64,000 nt of DNA from Ruminococcaceae bacterium UBA6353 (GCA_002437905.1 DJRT01000025.1:40027-104026), one strand, 5' to 3'. Numbered from the stretch's first letter, positions 48,749-57,829 are shown. The notes: generated from the letters alone by a model not told the origin. Program-made: numbers and translations.

Positions 48749-50415
48749 CGCTTCTGCCCCTCCCCCGGCGGCGTGTGCAGGCCGCGCACGCCGGCCACAT
48801 ACAGCCGGCGGTCGGCCGGCCGGTCACTGCGGTTGCCCTGCACCGTCACATCCGCGCAGCGGATCACCGCAATATCGTACTTCAGCGACCGCTTGCGCCG
48901 GTCAAATGGGTTGGTACAGCAGGCCGCCAGGGTGTTATCTGTGATCCGCAGGCCCTGCACGCCATTGGCGTACACGGCACTGGCCCCGATGCCGCAGAAA
49001 CGATTGCCGGCCACGGTAATATCCCGGTGCACCCCGGCGGGGTAGGCGCGGCCGTAGTTTTCGTGTGAGCATTTGATCAGGACTGCGCCCAGATTGGAAG
49101 GATGGCGGACAAAGGCGCACTTTTCTATATGATTATTGCGCAGCACCACATGGGCGCTGGGGCCTACCTCGTACCAGTAGGCGATATCCGGCGCCAGCAG
49201 CAGCGCCGCCAGCGAAAGGCCATAGAAGTGGCAGTTTTCCACCGTGATATGATGGGTCTGCAGCAGCAGCCCACGGGCGCGGGTGTTCTTCACCGTGCAG
49301 CCGGTAACCAGGGTCTCGGCATAATAGGCGGCATTCGAGAGCACATCTCCCACGGCGATCCGGCCGCTGACCGGCCGGTAACGCAGCCGCCGCCCGGCAA
49401 AGGAAAGCACCTCCACCTGCCCGCGGGGCAGGAAGGTAACCGGGTCGTGCACATACAGCCGGTCGCCCGGCGCCGCCCACGCCGGCGACAGGTCCTCATC
49501 CGTACGCTTATAGTGCACGGTCGCCTCGCCAGCTGCCGCATCCAGCGCCTGCACCGTACCGGCAATGCTGTGGATATTCAGGGCATCGTCCCCCAGCTGC
49601 TCAAAGCGGCAATCCCGCATCACCAGCCGCCCCATCAGGCCGGCGATATGGACGCCGTCAGCATTGGCCGCCAGCAGCCGCGCGGTGTGCGGCGGCAGCA
49701 CCACCTGCACCCGCTCAAAGGTGAAATCCCGGCTGCGCGGCTGCACCAGAAACACCAGTCCCGGTGCATTCCACACCGTCACGCCCCGCAGCGTGCAGCC
49801 CTCCACCCCGCTGAAACGGACAAGGTCTGCCCCATAGATCACATGGCGCAGCGCAATGTGCTGCCCCACAAACACCGCAGCAAGGTCGATGCCCTGCTGC
49901 GCCGCCGGGATCCGCAGCACATTCGGCTGCGGCATGGTATAGGGGCAGCGCCCATAGGTGGCAATGGCATAGTCCGGGCTGCCGTCCGCATCCATCGACA
50001 TAATGGAATTGATCTGCTCATGGCCGGTCAGCGCAAACTCCGCCGCCACCCGTACATCCACGGTGCCGGCGGCCGTATCCACCGCGCACACCTCGCCGGC
50101 GCTGTTGGGGGACACATCGCAATCCAGCGTGATATCCTGCACGGTCAGATCCCGGCAGTCAGCAAAGCCCAGCGCGCCGTCCAGCCCGTCGAAGCATTCC
50201 CGGTCAAAGTGCAGCAACAGCACCGCGCCCTCACCGCGCAGGGTTACCCCCTGTAGCCCGCGCCCCCAGGCACGCCGGCGCAGCAGATAGCGGCCGGCCG
50301 ACAGCTGCACAGTATCCCCCGGCTGTGCGGCGGCCAGTGCCGCCTCCAGCGCGGCTGCCGAACAACAGCTGCCGGTCGGGTCAGCTCCATAGTCTGATAC
50401 ACGAATGATCGCCAT
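48745..50415 (-). CDS. Right-handed beta-helix protein, GH110-like alpha-galactosidase candidate
   Basis: A 556-residue protein with a pectate-lyase-type N-terminal turn (VSDYGADPTG near 5-15) and many parallel beta-helix coils across the length. The ANADGVHIAGLMGRLVMRDC and GDDALNIHS region near 270-300 resembles the active-site region of family GH110 exo-alpha-galactosidases, which remove the blood group B sugar. That match is by eye and not proof. No signal peptide is seen. GGGAGGAG precedes the ATG at 50415. It follows the 2-hydroxyacid dehydrogenase gene by 26 nt and overlaps the DUF1643 gene. Confidence 0.8.
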   Translation of the reverse strand: MAIIRVSDYGADPTGSCCSAAALEAALAAAQPGDTVQLSAGRYLLRRRAWGRGLQGVTLRGEGAVLLLHFDRECFDGLDGALGFADCRDLTVQDITLDCDVSPNSAGEVCAVDTAAGTVDVRVAAEFALTGHEQINSIMSMDADGSPDYAIATYGRCPYTMPQPNVLRIPAAQQGIDLAAVFVGQHIALRHVIYGADLVRFSGVEGCTLRGVTVWNAPGLVFLVQPRSRDFTFERVQVVLPPHTARLLAANADGVHIAGLMGRLVMRDCRFEQLGDDALNIHSIAGTVQALDAAAGEATVHYKRTDEDLSPAWAAPGDRLYVHDPVTFLPRGQVEVLSFAGRRLRYRPVSGRIAVGDVLSNAAYYAETLVTGCTVKNTRARGLLLQTHHITVENCHFYGLSLAALLLAPDIAYWYEVGPSAHVVLRNNHIEKCAFVRHPSNLGAVLIKCSHENYGRAYPAGVHRDITVAGNRFCGIGASAVYANGVQGLRITDNTLAACCTNPFDRRKRSLKYDIAVIRCADVTVQGNRSDRPADRRLYVAGVRGLHTPPGEGQKR

Positions 50416-50441
50416 ACGGTTTTCTCCTCCCATTCGGCCGG

Positions 50442-51404
50442 TCAGCCGGCCACATTGTTCTGCGGCGTGCCCGCCAGAAAGGCCCGCAGGTTTTCTTCCA
50501 CAAGGCCCACCAGCCGGCGGCGGGTCTCCACCCCCGCCCAGGCAATGTGCGGGGTGATGCAGCAGTGCGGCGCTCCATACAGCGGACAGTCCGCCGTCAT
50601 CGGCTCATGCTCCAGCACATCCAGCCCGGCACCACCGAGATGGCCGCTGTCCAGTGCCGCACGCAGCGCTGCCTCATCCACCAGCGCCCCGCGGGCAGTG
50701 TTCAGCAGGATCGCCCCCGGCTTCATCCTGGCCAGCGCGGCAGCATCCATCATGCCGGCCGAATCGGCATTCAGCGGGCAGTGCAGGCTGACCACATCCG
50801 CCCGCTCCAGCAGCTCCGGCAGCGGCACCTGCTGCACGGTGGGGTCACTGATGGGGTGGCGGCCATGCACCAGCACCGGCATACGGAAAGCGCGGGCAAT
50901 CTCCGCCACCCGGCGGCCGATCGCTCCGTAGCCCACAATGCCGATGGTCTTGCCGCTCAGCTCGGTCAGCGGCAGCGGAAAATAGGAAAACGCCTCGCTG
51001 CGGATCCAATCCCCCTGCTCCACCGTGCGGCGGTAGTCGCCTACCCGGTTCATCAGCTCCAGCAGCAGCGCAAAGGTGTGCTGTGCCACCGCCTCGGTGG
51101 AGTAGCCGGGCACATTGCACACAGCAATGCCGCGGGCGCGCGCCGCCGCAATATCCACATTATTATAGCCGGTGGCGAAAATGCCCACATACCGCAGCCG
51201 CGGGGCGGCCGCCAGCAGCGGCGCCGTCAGCGCCACCTTATTGATAAAAACCGCTTCCGCCTCCCGGATGCGCTCCGCCACCAGCTCCGGTGGGGTCAGG
51301 TCATACACCTGCACCTGCCCGTATTTCTGCAAAAAATCCAGGGTCATGCCGCCACCCACCACGGTGCGGGCATCGGTCACCACGATCTGCCGTTGTTCCT
51401 GCAT
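50442..51404 (-). CDS. D-isomer-specific 2-hydroxyacid dehydrogenase
   Basis: A 320-residue NAD-dependent dehydrogenase of the hydroxypyruvate reductase/glycerate dehydrogenase type. The Rossmann loop is IGIVGYGAIGRRVAEIA near 148-165. The catalytic Arg is in NTARGALVDEAALRAAL near 235, Glu in LDVLEHEP near 265, and His in CITPHIAWAG near 285. The substrate cannot be told; FATGYNNVD is typical of the family. GGAGG lies 8 nt before the ATG at 51404. It is the first gene of an operon with the beta-helix and DUF1643 genes. Confidence 0.92.
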   Translation of the reverse strand: MQEQRQIVVTDARTVVGGGMTLDFLQKYGQVQVYDLTPPELVAERIREAEAVFINKVALTAPLLAAAPRLRYVGIFATGYNNVDIAAARARGIAVCNVPGYSTEAVAQHTFALLLELMNRVGDYRRTVEQGDWIRSEAFSYFPLPLTELSGKTIGIVGYGAIGRRVAEIARAFRMPVLVHGRHPISDPTVQQVPLPELLERADVVSLHCPLNADSAGMMDAAALARMKPGAILLNTARGALVDEAALRAALDSGHLGGAGLDVLEHEPMTADCPLYGAPHCCITPHIAWAGVETRRRLVGLVEENLRAFLAGTPQNNVAG

Positions 51405-51569
51405 GATAAAAGCCTCCGTTTCTCCCGCCATCATAGCATATACCGGCCGATTGTGCAATGCTTTTTTCCCGCAGGGGTGCTCTGCCCCCTACGGTTTTAC
51501 ATCCCGTTCACGATTTGGAGAAAACGCTGTGGTAAAATGGAAAAAACAGAAAAAACGGAGGTATACTGT

Positions 51570-52250
51570 ATGGCGGAAATGATGGAGCCGAGACCTATTG
51601 AAGGCACACTGCGTAAATTCTCCCTGCGGGTGCCGGAGGTGATACAGGAATGCAGCGGTATCCTGCTGTTCGGCAAGCGCATCCGCTCACTGGTTTTTTC
51701 CACCGACCTGTGCATTATCCGCAATGTGAATGCCGATGCTGTGATTGCCGTGTATCCGTTCACCCCGCAGCCGGTCATCACGCAGGCACTGCTGCTGGCG
51801 GCGGATATCCCGGTATTTGCCGGCGTGGGCGGCGGTTTGACCCAGGGCAAACGGGTGCTGCATCTGGCCAGCTATGCCGAGATGCAGGGCGCCTGCGGTG
51901 TGGTGGTCAATGCTCCCACCACCAATGAGGTGGTCAGCCGGCTGGTGCAGACCGTGGACATCCCCGTGGTGGTAACGGTGGTGCGCCCGGACGAGGATAT
52001 TGATGCCCGCGTGGCCGCCGGCACCACCGTATTCAATGTCTCCGCCTCGGCCAGAACGCCGGAGCTGGTACACACCATCCGCACCCGCTACCCGGAGATG
52101 CCGATTATTGCCACCGGCGGCCCCACAGAGGAAAGCATCCGCCGCACCATTGAGGCCGGCGCCAACGCCATTACCTGGACGCCGCCCTCCAATGGCGAGA
52201 TCTTCAAGGACATCATGCAGGCCTACCGCGAAAATAAGCCCCACCCGTGA
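51570..52250 (+). CDS. TIM-barrel protein of unknown function (Clostridia hydrolase-annotated family)
   Basis: A 226-residue cytosolic protein that looks like a phosphate-binding TIM barrel. VIAVYPFTPQPVITQALLLAADIPVFAGVGGG (about 55-90), VVNAPTTNEVV (near 110-120), DIPVVVTVVRP (near 130) and the C-terminal PIIATGGPTEESIRRTIEAGANAITWTPP (near 180-210) are strand-end loops of that fold. The last block resembles the phosphate sites of aldolases and thiazole synthase. Proteins like it are common in Clostridia and annotated only loosely. ACGGAGG lies 8 nt before the ATG. Confidence 0.8.
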   Translation: MAEMMEPRPIEGTLRKFSLRVPEVIQECSGILLFGKRIRSLVFSTDLCIIRNVNADAVIAVYPFTPQPVITQALLLAADIPVFAGVGGGLTQGKRVLHLASYAEMQGACGVVVNAPTTNEVVSRLVQTVDIPVVVTVVRPDEDIDARVAAGTTVFNVSASARTPELVHTIRTRYPEMPIIATGGPTEESIRRTIEAGANAITWTPPSNGEIFKDIMQAYRENKPHP

Positions 52251-52323
52251 CCGGGGGGCGCATAGGTTCGGCCGGCACAGCATATGCCTGTTTTACCGTA
52301 CGATAATCACTTAAGGGGTGTTT

Positions 52324-53937
52324 ATGATGAAACTGCATTTTCTCGGCGCGGCTCATGAGGTCACCGGCTCCTGCACTCTGCTGGAGGCGGATGGCCGCCG
52401 CATCCTCATTGACTGCGGCATGGAGCAGGGGGCGGATATTTACGAAAACGCCACCCTGCCGGTATCCCCCGGTGAGCTGGACGCCGTGCTGGTGACCCAT
52501 GCGCACATTGACCACTCCGGCAAGCTGCCGCTGCTGGTACGGCAGGGCTTTACCGGGCCGATCTATGTCACCGGTGCCACCGCAGCACTGCTGAAGATCA
52601 TGCTGCTGGACTCCGCACATATCCAGGAATTTGAAGCCGAGTGGCGCAACCGCAAGGCCAAACGGGACGGCAGCGACCCCTATGAGCCGCTGTACACCGC
52701 CGAGGATGTGCTGCGTACGGTGGCGCTGTTCCGCCCCTGCAGCTACGGCCAGACGCAGGAGCTGCCCGGCGGCATGACCGCCGAGTTCACCGATGCCGGG
52801 CATCTGCTTGGCTCTGCCAGCATCCGGCTGACGGTGCCGGACACCGACGGGCAGCACACCCTGCTGTTCTCCGGCGATATCGGCAATGTCCGGCGGCCGC
52901 TGCTGCGCGATCCGCAAACGCCGCCGGCCGCCGATGTGGTGGTGATCGAGTCCACCTACGGCAACCGCGTGCACGGCGAACGGCCGGATTATATCGGGCA
53001 TCTCAGCCGGGTGCTGCAGCGCACCTTCGACCGCGGCGGCAATGTGGTGGTGCCCTGCTTCGCCGTCGGCCGCACACAGGAGCTGCTGTATCTGCTGCGG
53101 CAGATCAAGGCGCAGGGGCTGGTAAAGGGACACGGCGATTTCCCCGTATGGGTGGACAGCCCGCTGGCGGTGGAGGCCACCAATATTTATTCCGGCGATA
53201 TGCGGGAATACTATGATGAGGAGACCCTGGCACTGCTGGACAGCGGCTGCAACCCCATCCGCTTTGACGGGCTGCACCTGGCCGTGACCAGCGACGAGTC
53301 CCGCGCCATCAATTTTGACAAAACGCCCAAGGTCATTCTCTCCGCCTCCGGCATGTGCGAGGCCGGCCGCATCCGCCACCACCTCAAGCACAATCTGTGG
53401 CGGCCGGAGTGCACCGTGCTGTTTGTGGGCTACCAGGCGGAGGGCACCGTCGGCCGCAAGATTGTGGAGGGCGCCACCACCGTGAAGCTGTTCGGCGAGG
53501 AGATCCGGGTGCGCGCCGCCATCGAAACGCTGGAGGGCATCAGCGGCCATGCCGACCGCGAGATGCTGCTGGACTGGCTGGACCGGCTGCCGGCATGGCC
53601 GCAGCAGGTATTCGTGAACCACGGCAATGACACGGTGTGCGACGAATTTGCTGCCACCGTACACGAACGGCTTGGCCTGGCGGCTGAAGCTCCGTACAAT
53701 GGCGCAGTATATACCATTGAGGCTGGCCGCTGCACCTGCCTGGAGCCGGGCAACCGCCAGCGCATCGGCCGCGGCGCCACCCCGGGGGCAAGGGCTGCGG
53801 ACAGCGTATTCCGCCGCCTGCAGGCCGCCGGCCGCCGGCTGCTGGCCGTGATCGACAAGAACCGCGGCGGCGCCAACAAGGAGCTGGCCCGGTTTGCCGA
53901 CCAGATCAACGACCTGTGCAATAAGTGGGACCGCTGA
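52324..53937 (+). CDS. MBL-fold beta-CASP ribonuclease-like protein
   Basis: A 537-residue metallo-beta-lactamase-fold protein with a beta-CASP domain and the C-terminal RNA-specificity domain of the CPSF/YsH1-like family. The zinc motif HxHxDH is at 59-64 (THAHIDHSG). Other ligands are in DAGHLLGSAS near 158-167 and FSGDIG near 182-187; the beta-CASP motif is near VVVIESTYGNR. SGMCEAGRIRHHL near 340 and SGHADREML near 405 are typical of RNA-cleaving members. An endoribonuclease role is by family. AAGGGG lies just upstream; the ATG at 52327 is equally possible. Confidence 0.9.
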   Translation: MMKLHFLGAAHEVTGSCTLLEADGRRILIDCGMEQGADIYENATLPVSPGELDAVLVTHAHIDHSGKLPLLVRQGFTGPIYVTGATAALLKIMLLDSAHIQEFEAEWRNRKAKRDGSDPYEPLYTAEDVLRTVALFRPCSYGQTQELPGGMTAEFTDAGHLLGSASIRLTVPDTDGQHTLLFSGDIGNVRRPLLRDPQTPPAADVVVIESTYGNRVHGERPDYIGHLSRVLQRTFDRGGNVVVPCFAVGRTQELLYLLRQIKAQGLVKGHGDFPVWVDSPLAVEATNIYSGDMREYYDEETLALLDSGCNPIRFDGLHLAVTSDESRAINFDKTPKVILSASGMCEAGRIRHHLKHNLWRPECTVLFVGYQAEGTVGRKIVEGATTVKLFGEEIRVRAAIETLEGISGHADREMLLDWLDRLPAWPQQVFVNHGNDTVCDEFAATVHERLGLAAEAPYNGAVYTIEAGRCTCLEPGNRQRIGRGATPGARAADSVFRRLQAAGRRLLAVIDKNRGGANKELARFADQINDLCNKWDR

Positions 53938-54017
53938 CGGGCAGACCCACCGAAAAGACAGACACAGAACTAAGCAAGGCTCTGCGCCGCCGGCGCAGAA
54001 AAGAAGAAGGAACCGAT

Positions 54018-54932
54018 ATGAACATGGACATCCGTACCATCAATGACCGCCTGCGGGCAGACGCCTACGGCTATATGCGGCAGGCGGAGGAGGAATTTGA
54101 CGCCCGGCTGACCGCCGTGGCGCGGGATATCTGCGATAAACGGGCGCAGTGTCCCATCATTCTGATCGCCGGTCCCTCCGGCTCCGGCAAAACCACCACC
54201 GCGCGCAAGCTGGAGGAAAAGCTGGACGCCTGGGGCTGTGAGGCACACGCGCTCTCGCTGGATAACTACTTTGTCCCACTGAGCGAGGAACAGCAGCAGC
54301 TGGCTGCTGCCGGCAAGCTGGATCTGGAAAGCCCTGACCGGGTGGATATCCCCTTCCTCAACCAGCAGCTGGAAGGCATCATCGCCGGCCGGCCGACCCC
54401 CATCCCGCATTTCAACTTTACGGATAATTCCCGCACCCACTCCGGCCACACGCTGACCCGCAAGCCGGGGGATCTGGTCATTCTGGAGGGCATCCACGCC
54501 CTCAACCCCGCCGTGATCACCCTGCCGGAGGCAGAAACACAGCGCCTGTATGTCAGCGTGCGCACCCGGCTGGTAACCGACAACGGCGAAGCTCTGCATC
54601 CCAAGCGCATCCGCCTGCTGCGGCGGATGCTGCGCGACAAGCTGTTCCGCAACCGCTCGGTGGAGCACACGCTGCGGATGTTCGGCAGCGTGCAGCGGGG
54701 CGAAAACCGGTATATCATGCCGTACAAGGCACGCTCCACCCACGATATTGACACCTTCTGCCCCTACGAAGTGAGCGTGTACAAGGATGAACTGCTGGAG
54801 GAGCTGCAGACGCTGGAAAACCGCGCCGATGCACGCGAGCTGCTGGAGCTGCTGGCGCAGGTGACCATCGCCCCCGCCGCTCTGGTCCCGCCGGATGCCC
54901 TGATCCGGGAATTTATCGGTCCGCCGCAGTAA
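54018..54932 (+). CDS. Uridine kinase / phosphoribulokinase-like nucleoside kinase
   Basis: A 304-residue P-loop kinase. Walker A GPSGSGKTT is at 52-60, the LSLDNYFVPL substrate/Asp motif near 78-86, and the SPDRVDIPFLNQQL segment near 103-116 and the ILEGIHALNP motif near 155-164 match the uridine kinase family. An N-terminal extension of about 45 residues precedes the P-loop. AGAAGGA precedes the ATG at 54018. It follows the beta-CASP gene by about 80 nt across a small hairpin near 53980-54000 and is followed by a strong terminator. Confidence 0.88.
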   Translation: MNMDIRTINDRLRADAYGYMRQAEEEFDARLTAVARDICDKRAQCPIILIAGPSGSGKTTTARKLEEKLDAWGCEAHALSLDNYFVPLSEEQQQLAAAGKLDLESPDRVDIPFLNQQLEGIIAGRPTPIPHFNFTDNSRTHSGHTLTRKPGDLVILEGIHALNPAVITLPEAETQRLYVSVRTRLVTDNGEALHPKRIRLLRRMLRDKLFRNRSVEHTLRMFGSVQRGENRYIMPYKARSTHDIDTFCPYEVSVYKDELLEELQTLENRADARELLELLAQVTIAPAALVPPDALIREFIGPPQ

Positions 54933-54974
54933 AAGCAGCAGCTTTTGCGCCGAAACAGCGCTGTAAATGAAAAA

Positions 54975-55010
54975 AAGAGGCGTCTGCCCACAGGCAGACG
55001 CCTCTTTTTT
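54975..55010 (+). terminator. Intrinsic terminator after the uridine kinase-like gene
   Basis: A perfect 14-bp stem (54975-54988 with 54993-55006), A-run before, T6 after. Confidence 0.92.
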
Positions 55011-55283
55011 AGACAAAACAATCGGGGTACGACGGTTCCTGAAACGGAATATTTCCCCGTTTTATTTGTCTCATCACTCGCAATACGACAGTATTGCTGC
55101 GTTCTTCGACTTCCAAAACGAAAAAATCTTCTCGTTTCAGGTCGAAGATTTTCGGCAAACAGCGTCTCTTAGCGGCGCGGCGTCCCGACCGAAGAATACT
55201 GGCGTATTCTGAGCGGAGGGCAACAAAGCCGATAAGGACGCTGTTTAGCCGAAAAAACCATTGTACCCCGATTGCTTTGTCTA
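55010..55283. mobile_element. MITE-like structured element with 21-bp terminal inverted repeats
   Basis: A 274-bp non-coding element. Its ends are inverted repeats, 55010-55030 and 55263-55283, matching at 20 of 21 positions and both ending in TA, as in elements moved by IS630/Tc1-type transposases. Inside are several further inverted repeats: 55080-55086 with 55091-55097, 55104-55110 with 55141-55147, 55151-55166 with 55237-55253, and 55194-55199 with 55204-55209, so its RNA would fold tightly. No transposase frame is present. The right end supplies the TA and G of the lysC stop codon TAG. Confidence 0.75.
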
Positions 55284-55754
55284 TTCTCCGAAGAAATGCC
55301 GGTGCACCGCCGCCACCGCGCGGTCGGCATCCTTTTTATCCACCAGCACCGATACCCGGATCTCGCTGGAGGAGATCATCTGAATGTTGATATTGGCGTC
55401 CGAAAGCGCCTCAAACATCCCGGCGGCCACCCCCTCATGGGTTTCCATGCCGGCACCGATGATGGAGATCTTGGCCACATCGCTGTCGCACCGCAGCCCC
55501 TGTGCCCCCATCATATCACAGAATTCCTGCAGCGCAGCCACTGCCTCCTCGCCGCTGCGGGCGGGTACGGTAAAGGCAATATCCTTGGTGCCGTCACGGC
55601 CGACCGACTGCAGAATGTTATCCACCGGAATATGCGCCTTTGCCACCCGGGAAAAGACCTTAAACGCAATGCCGGGGCTATCCGGCAGGGCAATCACCGT
55701 TACGCGGGCAACGCTGTCATCCTTGGCAACGCCCTTAATCAGCATTTTTTCCAT
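55281..55754 (-). CDS. lysC: Aspartate kinase beta subunit from an internal in-frame start
   Basis: Within lysC an ATG at 55754 (Met245) is preceded by the perfect Shine-Dalgarno AAGGAGGT (55762-55769) at 7-nt spacing. Translation from here gives a 157-residue protein consisting of the ACT regulatory region. In Bacillus subtilis aspartokinase II is known to be an alpha2beta2 enzyme whose beta subunit arises from an internal in-frame start. The same arrangement is inferred here. Confidence 0.75.
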   Translation of the reverse strand: MEKMLIKGVAKDDSVARVTVIALPDSPGIAFKVFSRVAKAHIPVDNILQSVGRDGTKDIAFTVPARSGEEAVAALQEFCDMMGAQGLRCDSDVAKISIIGAGMETHEGVAAGMFEALSDANINIQMISSSEIRVSVLVDKKDADRAVAAVHRHFFGE

Positions 55755-56486
55755 TTTCGTGACCTCCTTCACCTTTGTACCGGCCGCCTTCTTCAGGCTG
55801 GACAGCACTTCCAGCTCCACATTGTATTTTTTCGCCATTTCCACCGAGCGGTTATTCAGCACCTGCGCACCGGAGGTCGCCATCTCCAGCATCTCGTCAT
55901 AGGTAATCTCCGGCAGCTTCAGCGCACCGGGAACCTTGCGCGGGTCGGCGGTGTACACACCCTCCACATCGGTATAGATCTGGCACAGATCCGCATGCAT
56001 CGCCGCCGCAATCGCCACGGCGCTGGTATCTGAGCCGCCGCGGCCGAGGGTGGTAATGTCATCGTATTTATTCAGTCCCTGGAAGCCGGCCACCACCACA
56101 ATGCGCTTGCGGTCCAGCTCTGCGCGGATGCGCTCCGGATTAACCCGCTTGATGCGGGCGGCAGAATAGGTGCTGTTGGTCTCAAAGCCGGCCTGCCAGC
56201 CCAGCAGCGAGACCACCGGGAAGCCCAGCGCGTCGATCGCCATAGCCAGCAGCGCAATGGAGATCTGCTCCCCGGCCGCCATCAGCATATCCATCTCACG
56301 CTTGCTGCCGCGGGGGTTCACCTCCTCCGCCTTGGCAATCAGGTCGTCGGTGGTATCGCCCTGGGCGGAAACCACCACCACCACATCATTGCCCTGCTTA
56401 TACATCTCTGTGACGGTGTGCGCCACATGCATCACCCGCGCCGCGTCCGCGACCGAGCTGCCGCCGAATTTCTGCACTACCAGCAT
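55281..56486 (-). CDS. lysC: Aspartate kinase
   Basis: A 401-residue enzyme that phosphorylates aspartate, the first step to lysine, threonine and methionine. The N-terminal catalytic domain has KFGGSSV at 6-12, an AAGEQISIALLAMA stretch near 75-90 and TLGRGGSDTSAVA near 145-157. Two ACT domains follow from about residue 265, for allosteric control. GGAGG lies 7 nt before the ATG at 56486. It lies 70 nt after hom in the same transcript. The stop codon is a TAG that overlaps the inverted repeat of the neighbouring element. Confidence 0.97.
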   Translation of the reverse strand: MLVVQKFGGSSVADAARVMHVAHTVTEMYKQGNDVVVVVSAQGDTTDDLIAKAEEVNPRGSKREMDMLMAAGEQISIALLAMAIDALGFPVVSLLGWQAGFETNSTYSAARIKRVNPERIRAELDRKRIVVVAGFQGLNKYDDITTLGRGGSDTSAVAIAAAMHADLCQIYTDVEGVYTADPRKVPGALKLPEITYDEMLEMATSGAQVLNNRSVEMAKKYNVELEVLSSLKKAAGTKVKEVTKMEKMLIKGVAKDDSVARVTVIALPDSPGIAFKVFSRVAKAHIPVDNILQSVGRDGTKDIAFTVPARSGEEAVAALQEFCDMMGAQGLRCDSDVAKISIIGAGMETHEGVAAGMFEALSDANINIQMISSSEIRVSVLVDKKDADRAVAAVHRHFFGE

Positions 56487-56556
56487 ATCGTAACCTCCAG
56501 AGGAAAGATCGGGATCATTCATATGTATGTTGCTGCCCGCGGAAAAATCCGCCGGA

Positions 56557-57795
56557 TCAGTGGGTATACAGGCGGATCGCCCGCTTAAGCGTCATGCCGG
56601 TAAAGCCCGCCACCTTATCCATCAGCAGATATTCCGGCATCACCGGCGAAATAAACGCCACCTCACCCTGCGGGGCATCGGGGATGGAGACCATCCGCAC
56701 ATCGCCGAAGGCGCGGCCAATCTGCACCAGCGCGCCGGCATCCTGCTCACACGCAAAGCGCAGCAGCATCGCGCAGGGAGCCAGGCGGTGATCCCGCACA
56801 TAGCCGGGCTCACCCGGCCCCCAGAACAGGTACTTGCGGGCGTCGATGTGCTTGACCTCGTCAATCACATCCGCCACCACCGCACTGGCCGTGGGCAGGC
56901 GGCCGGCTCCGCGGCCAACAAACACCACATCGCCCACATTATCGCCCCGCACCATGATGCCATTGAACACATCATCCACATCGGCCAGCAGATTGTGCTG
57001 CGGCAGGATCATTGGCGCCACCAGGCAGAACAGGTGGTCATCCTCGGTGCGCACGGCACGGCCGACCAGCTTGATCACCCCGCCGCACGCCGCGGCGTAC
57101 TGCACATCCTCAGCTGTGATCTGTGTGATGCCCTCGGTATAGACCTCCTGCGGCAGCACATGCCTGCCAAAGGCCAGCGAGGCAAGGATGCAGATCTTAC
57201 GGCAGGCATCATGCCCCTCGATGTCTGCAGAGGGATCCCGCTCCGCGTAGCCCAGCTTCTGTGCCAGCGCCAGTGCCCCATCAAAGGACATCTGGTCGCG
57301 GATCATGCGGGTGAGCATAAAGTTGGTGGTACCGTTCAAAATCCCCGCCACCTCAAATACCTCGTTGGCAGCCAGGCACTGATCAATGGGGCGCAGGATC
57401 GGGATACCGCCGCCCACACTGGCCTCAAACAGGAAATTCAGGTTGTGCTCACGGGCGATGGCCAGCAGCTCATCGCCCTTGGCCGCCACCAGCTCCTTAT
57501 TGGAGGTGACCACGCTCTTGCCGGCCAGCAGGCAGGCCCGGACATAGTCATAGGCCGGGTGCAGGCCGCCCATGGTCTCCACCACAATGCGGATATCCGC
57601 ATCCTCCACAATATCCTCAAACCGGGTGGTAAAGCGGTCGGCGTAGTCCAGCTCCGGGAAGGTGCGCAGATCCAGTATGCGCTTGACGGTGATCGGCTGT
57701 CCCGCCTTGGCGGCAATGCCCTTGGCATTGCTGCGCAGCACGGCAGCCACACCGGAGCCGACCACCCCGTGGCCGAGTATGGCAATGGAGATCAT
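56557..57795 (-). CDS. hom: Homoserine dehydrogenase
   Basis: A 412-residue NAD(P)-dependent enzyme that reduces aspartate semialdehyde to homoserine. The Rossmann loop is GHGVVGSGVA at 8-17. The substrate region includes NGTTNFMLTRM near 175 and AQKLGYAERDPSADIEGHDACRKI near 190-215 with the family Asp/Glu/Lys residues. The C-terminal part after about 330 is ACT-sized but does not read like a normal ACT domain. AAAGGATG precedes the ATG. It lies between the ACT/PheB protein gene and lysC in one operon. Confidence 0.96.
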   Translation of the reverse strand: MISIAILGHGVVGSGVAAVLRSNAKGIAAKAGQPITVKRILDLRTFPELDYADRFTTRFEDIVEDADIRIVVETMGGLHPAYDYVRACLLAGKSVVTSNKELVAAKGDELLAIAREHNLNFLFEASVGGGIPILRPIDQCLAANEVFEVAGILNGTTNFMLTRMIRDQMSFDGALALAQKLGYAERDPSADIEGHDACRKICILASLAFGRHVLPQEVYTEGITQITAEDVQYAAACGGVIKLVGRAVRTEDDHLFCLVAPMILPQHNLLADVDDVFNGIMVRGDNVGDVVFVGRGAGRLPTASAVVADVIDEVKHIDARKYLFWGPGEPGYVRDHRLAPCAMLLRFACEQDAGALVQIGRAFGDVRMVSIPDAPQGEVAFISPVMPEYLLMDKVAGFTGMTLKRAIRLYTH

Positions 57796-57829
57796 TGATC
57801 TGTTTCATCCTTTCTGTTTTACCCGGCGG

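Noticed and set aside
55094..55390. A 98-residue frame inside the structured element
   Set aside because: It runs through palindromes and into lysC antisense, has no ribosome-binding site and no protein-like pattern.
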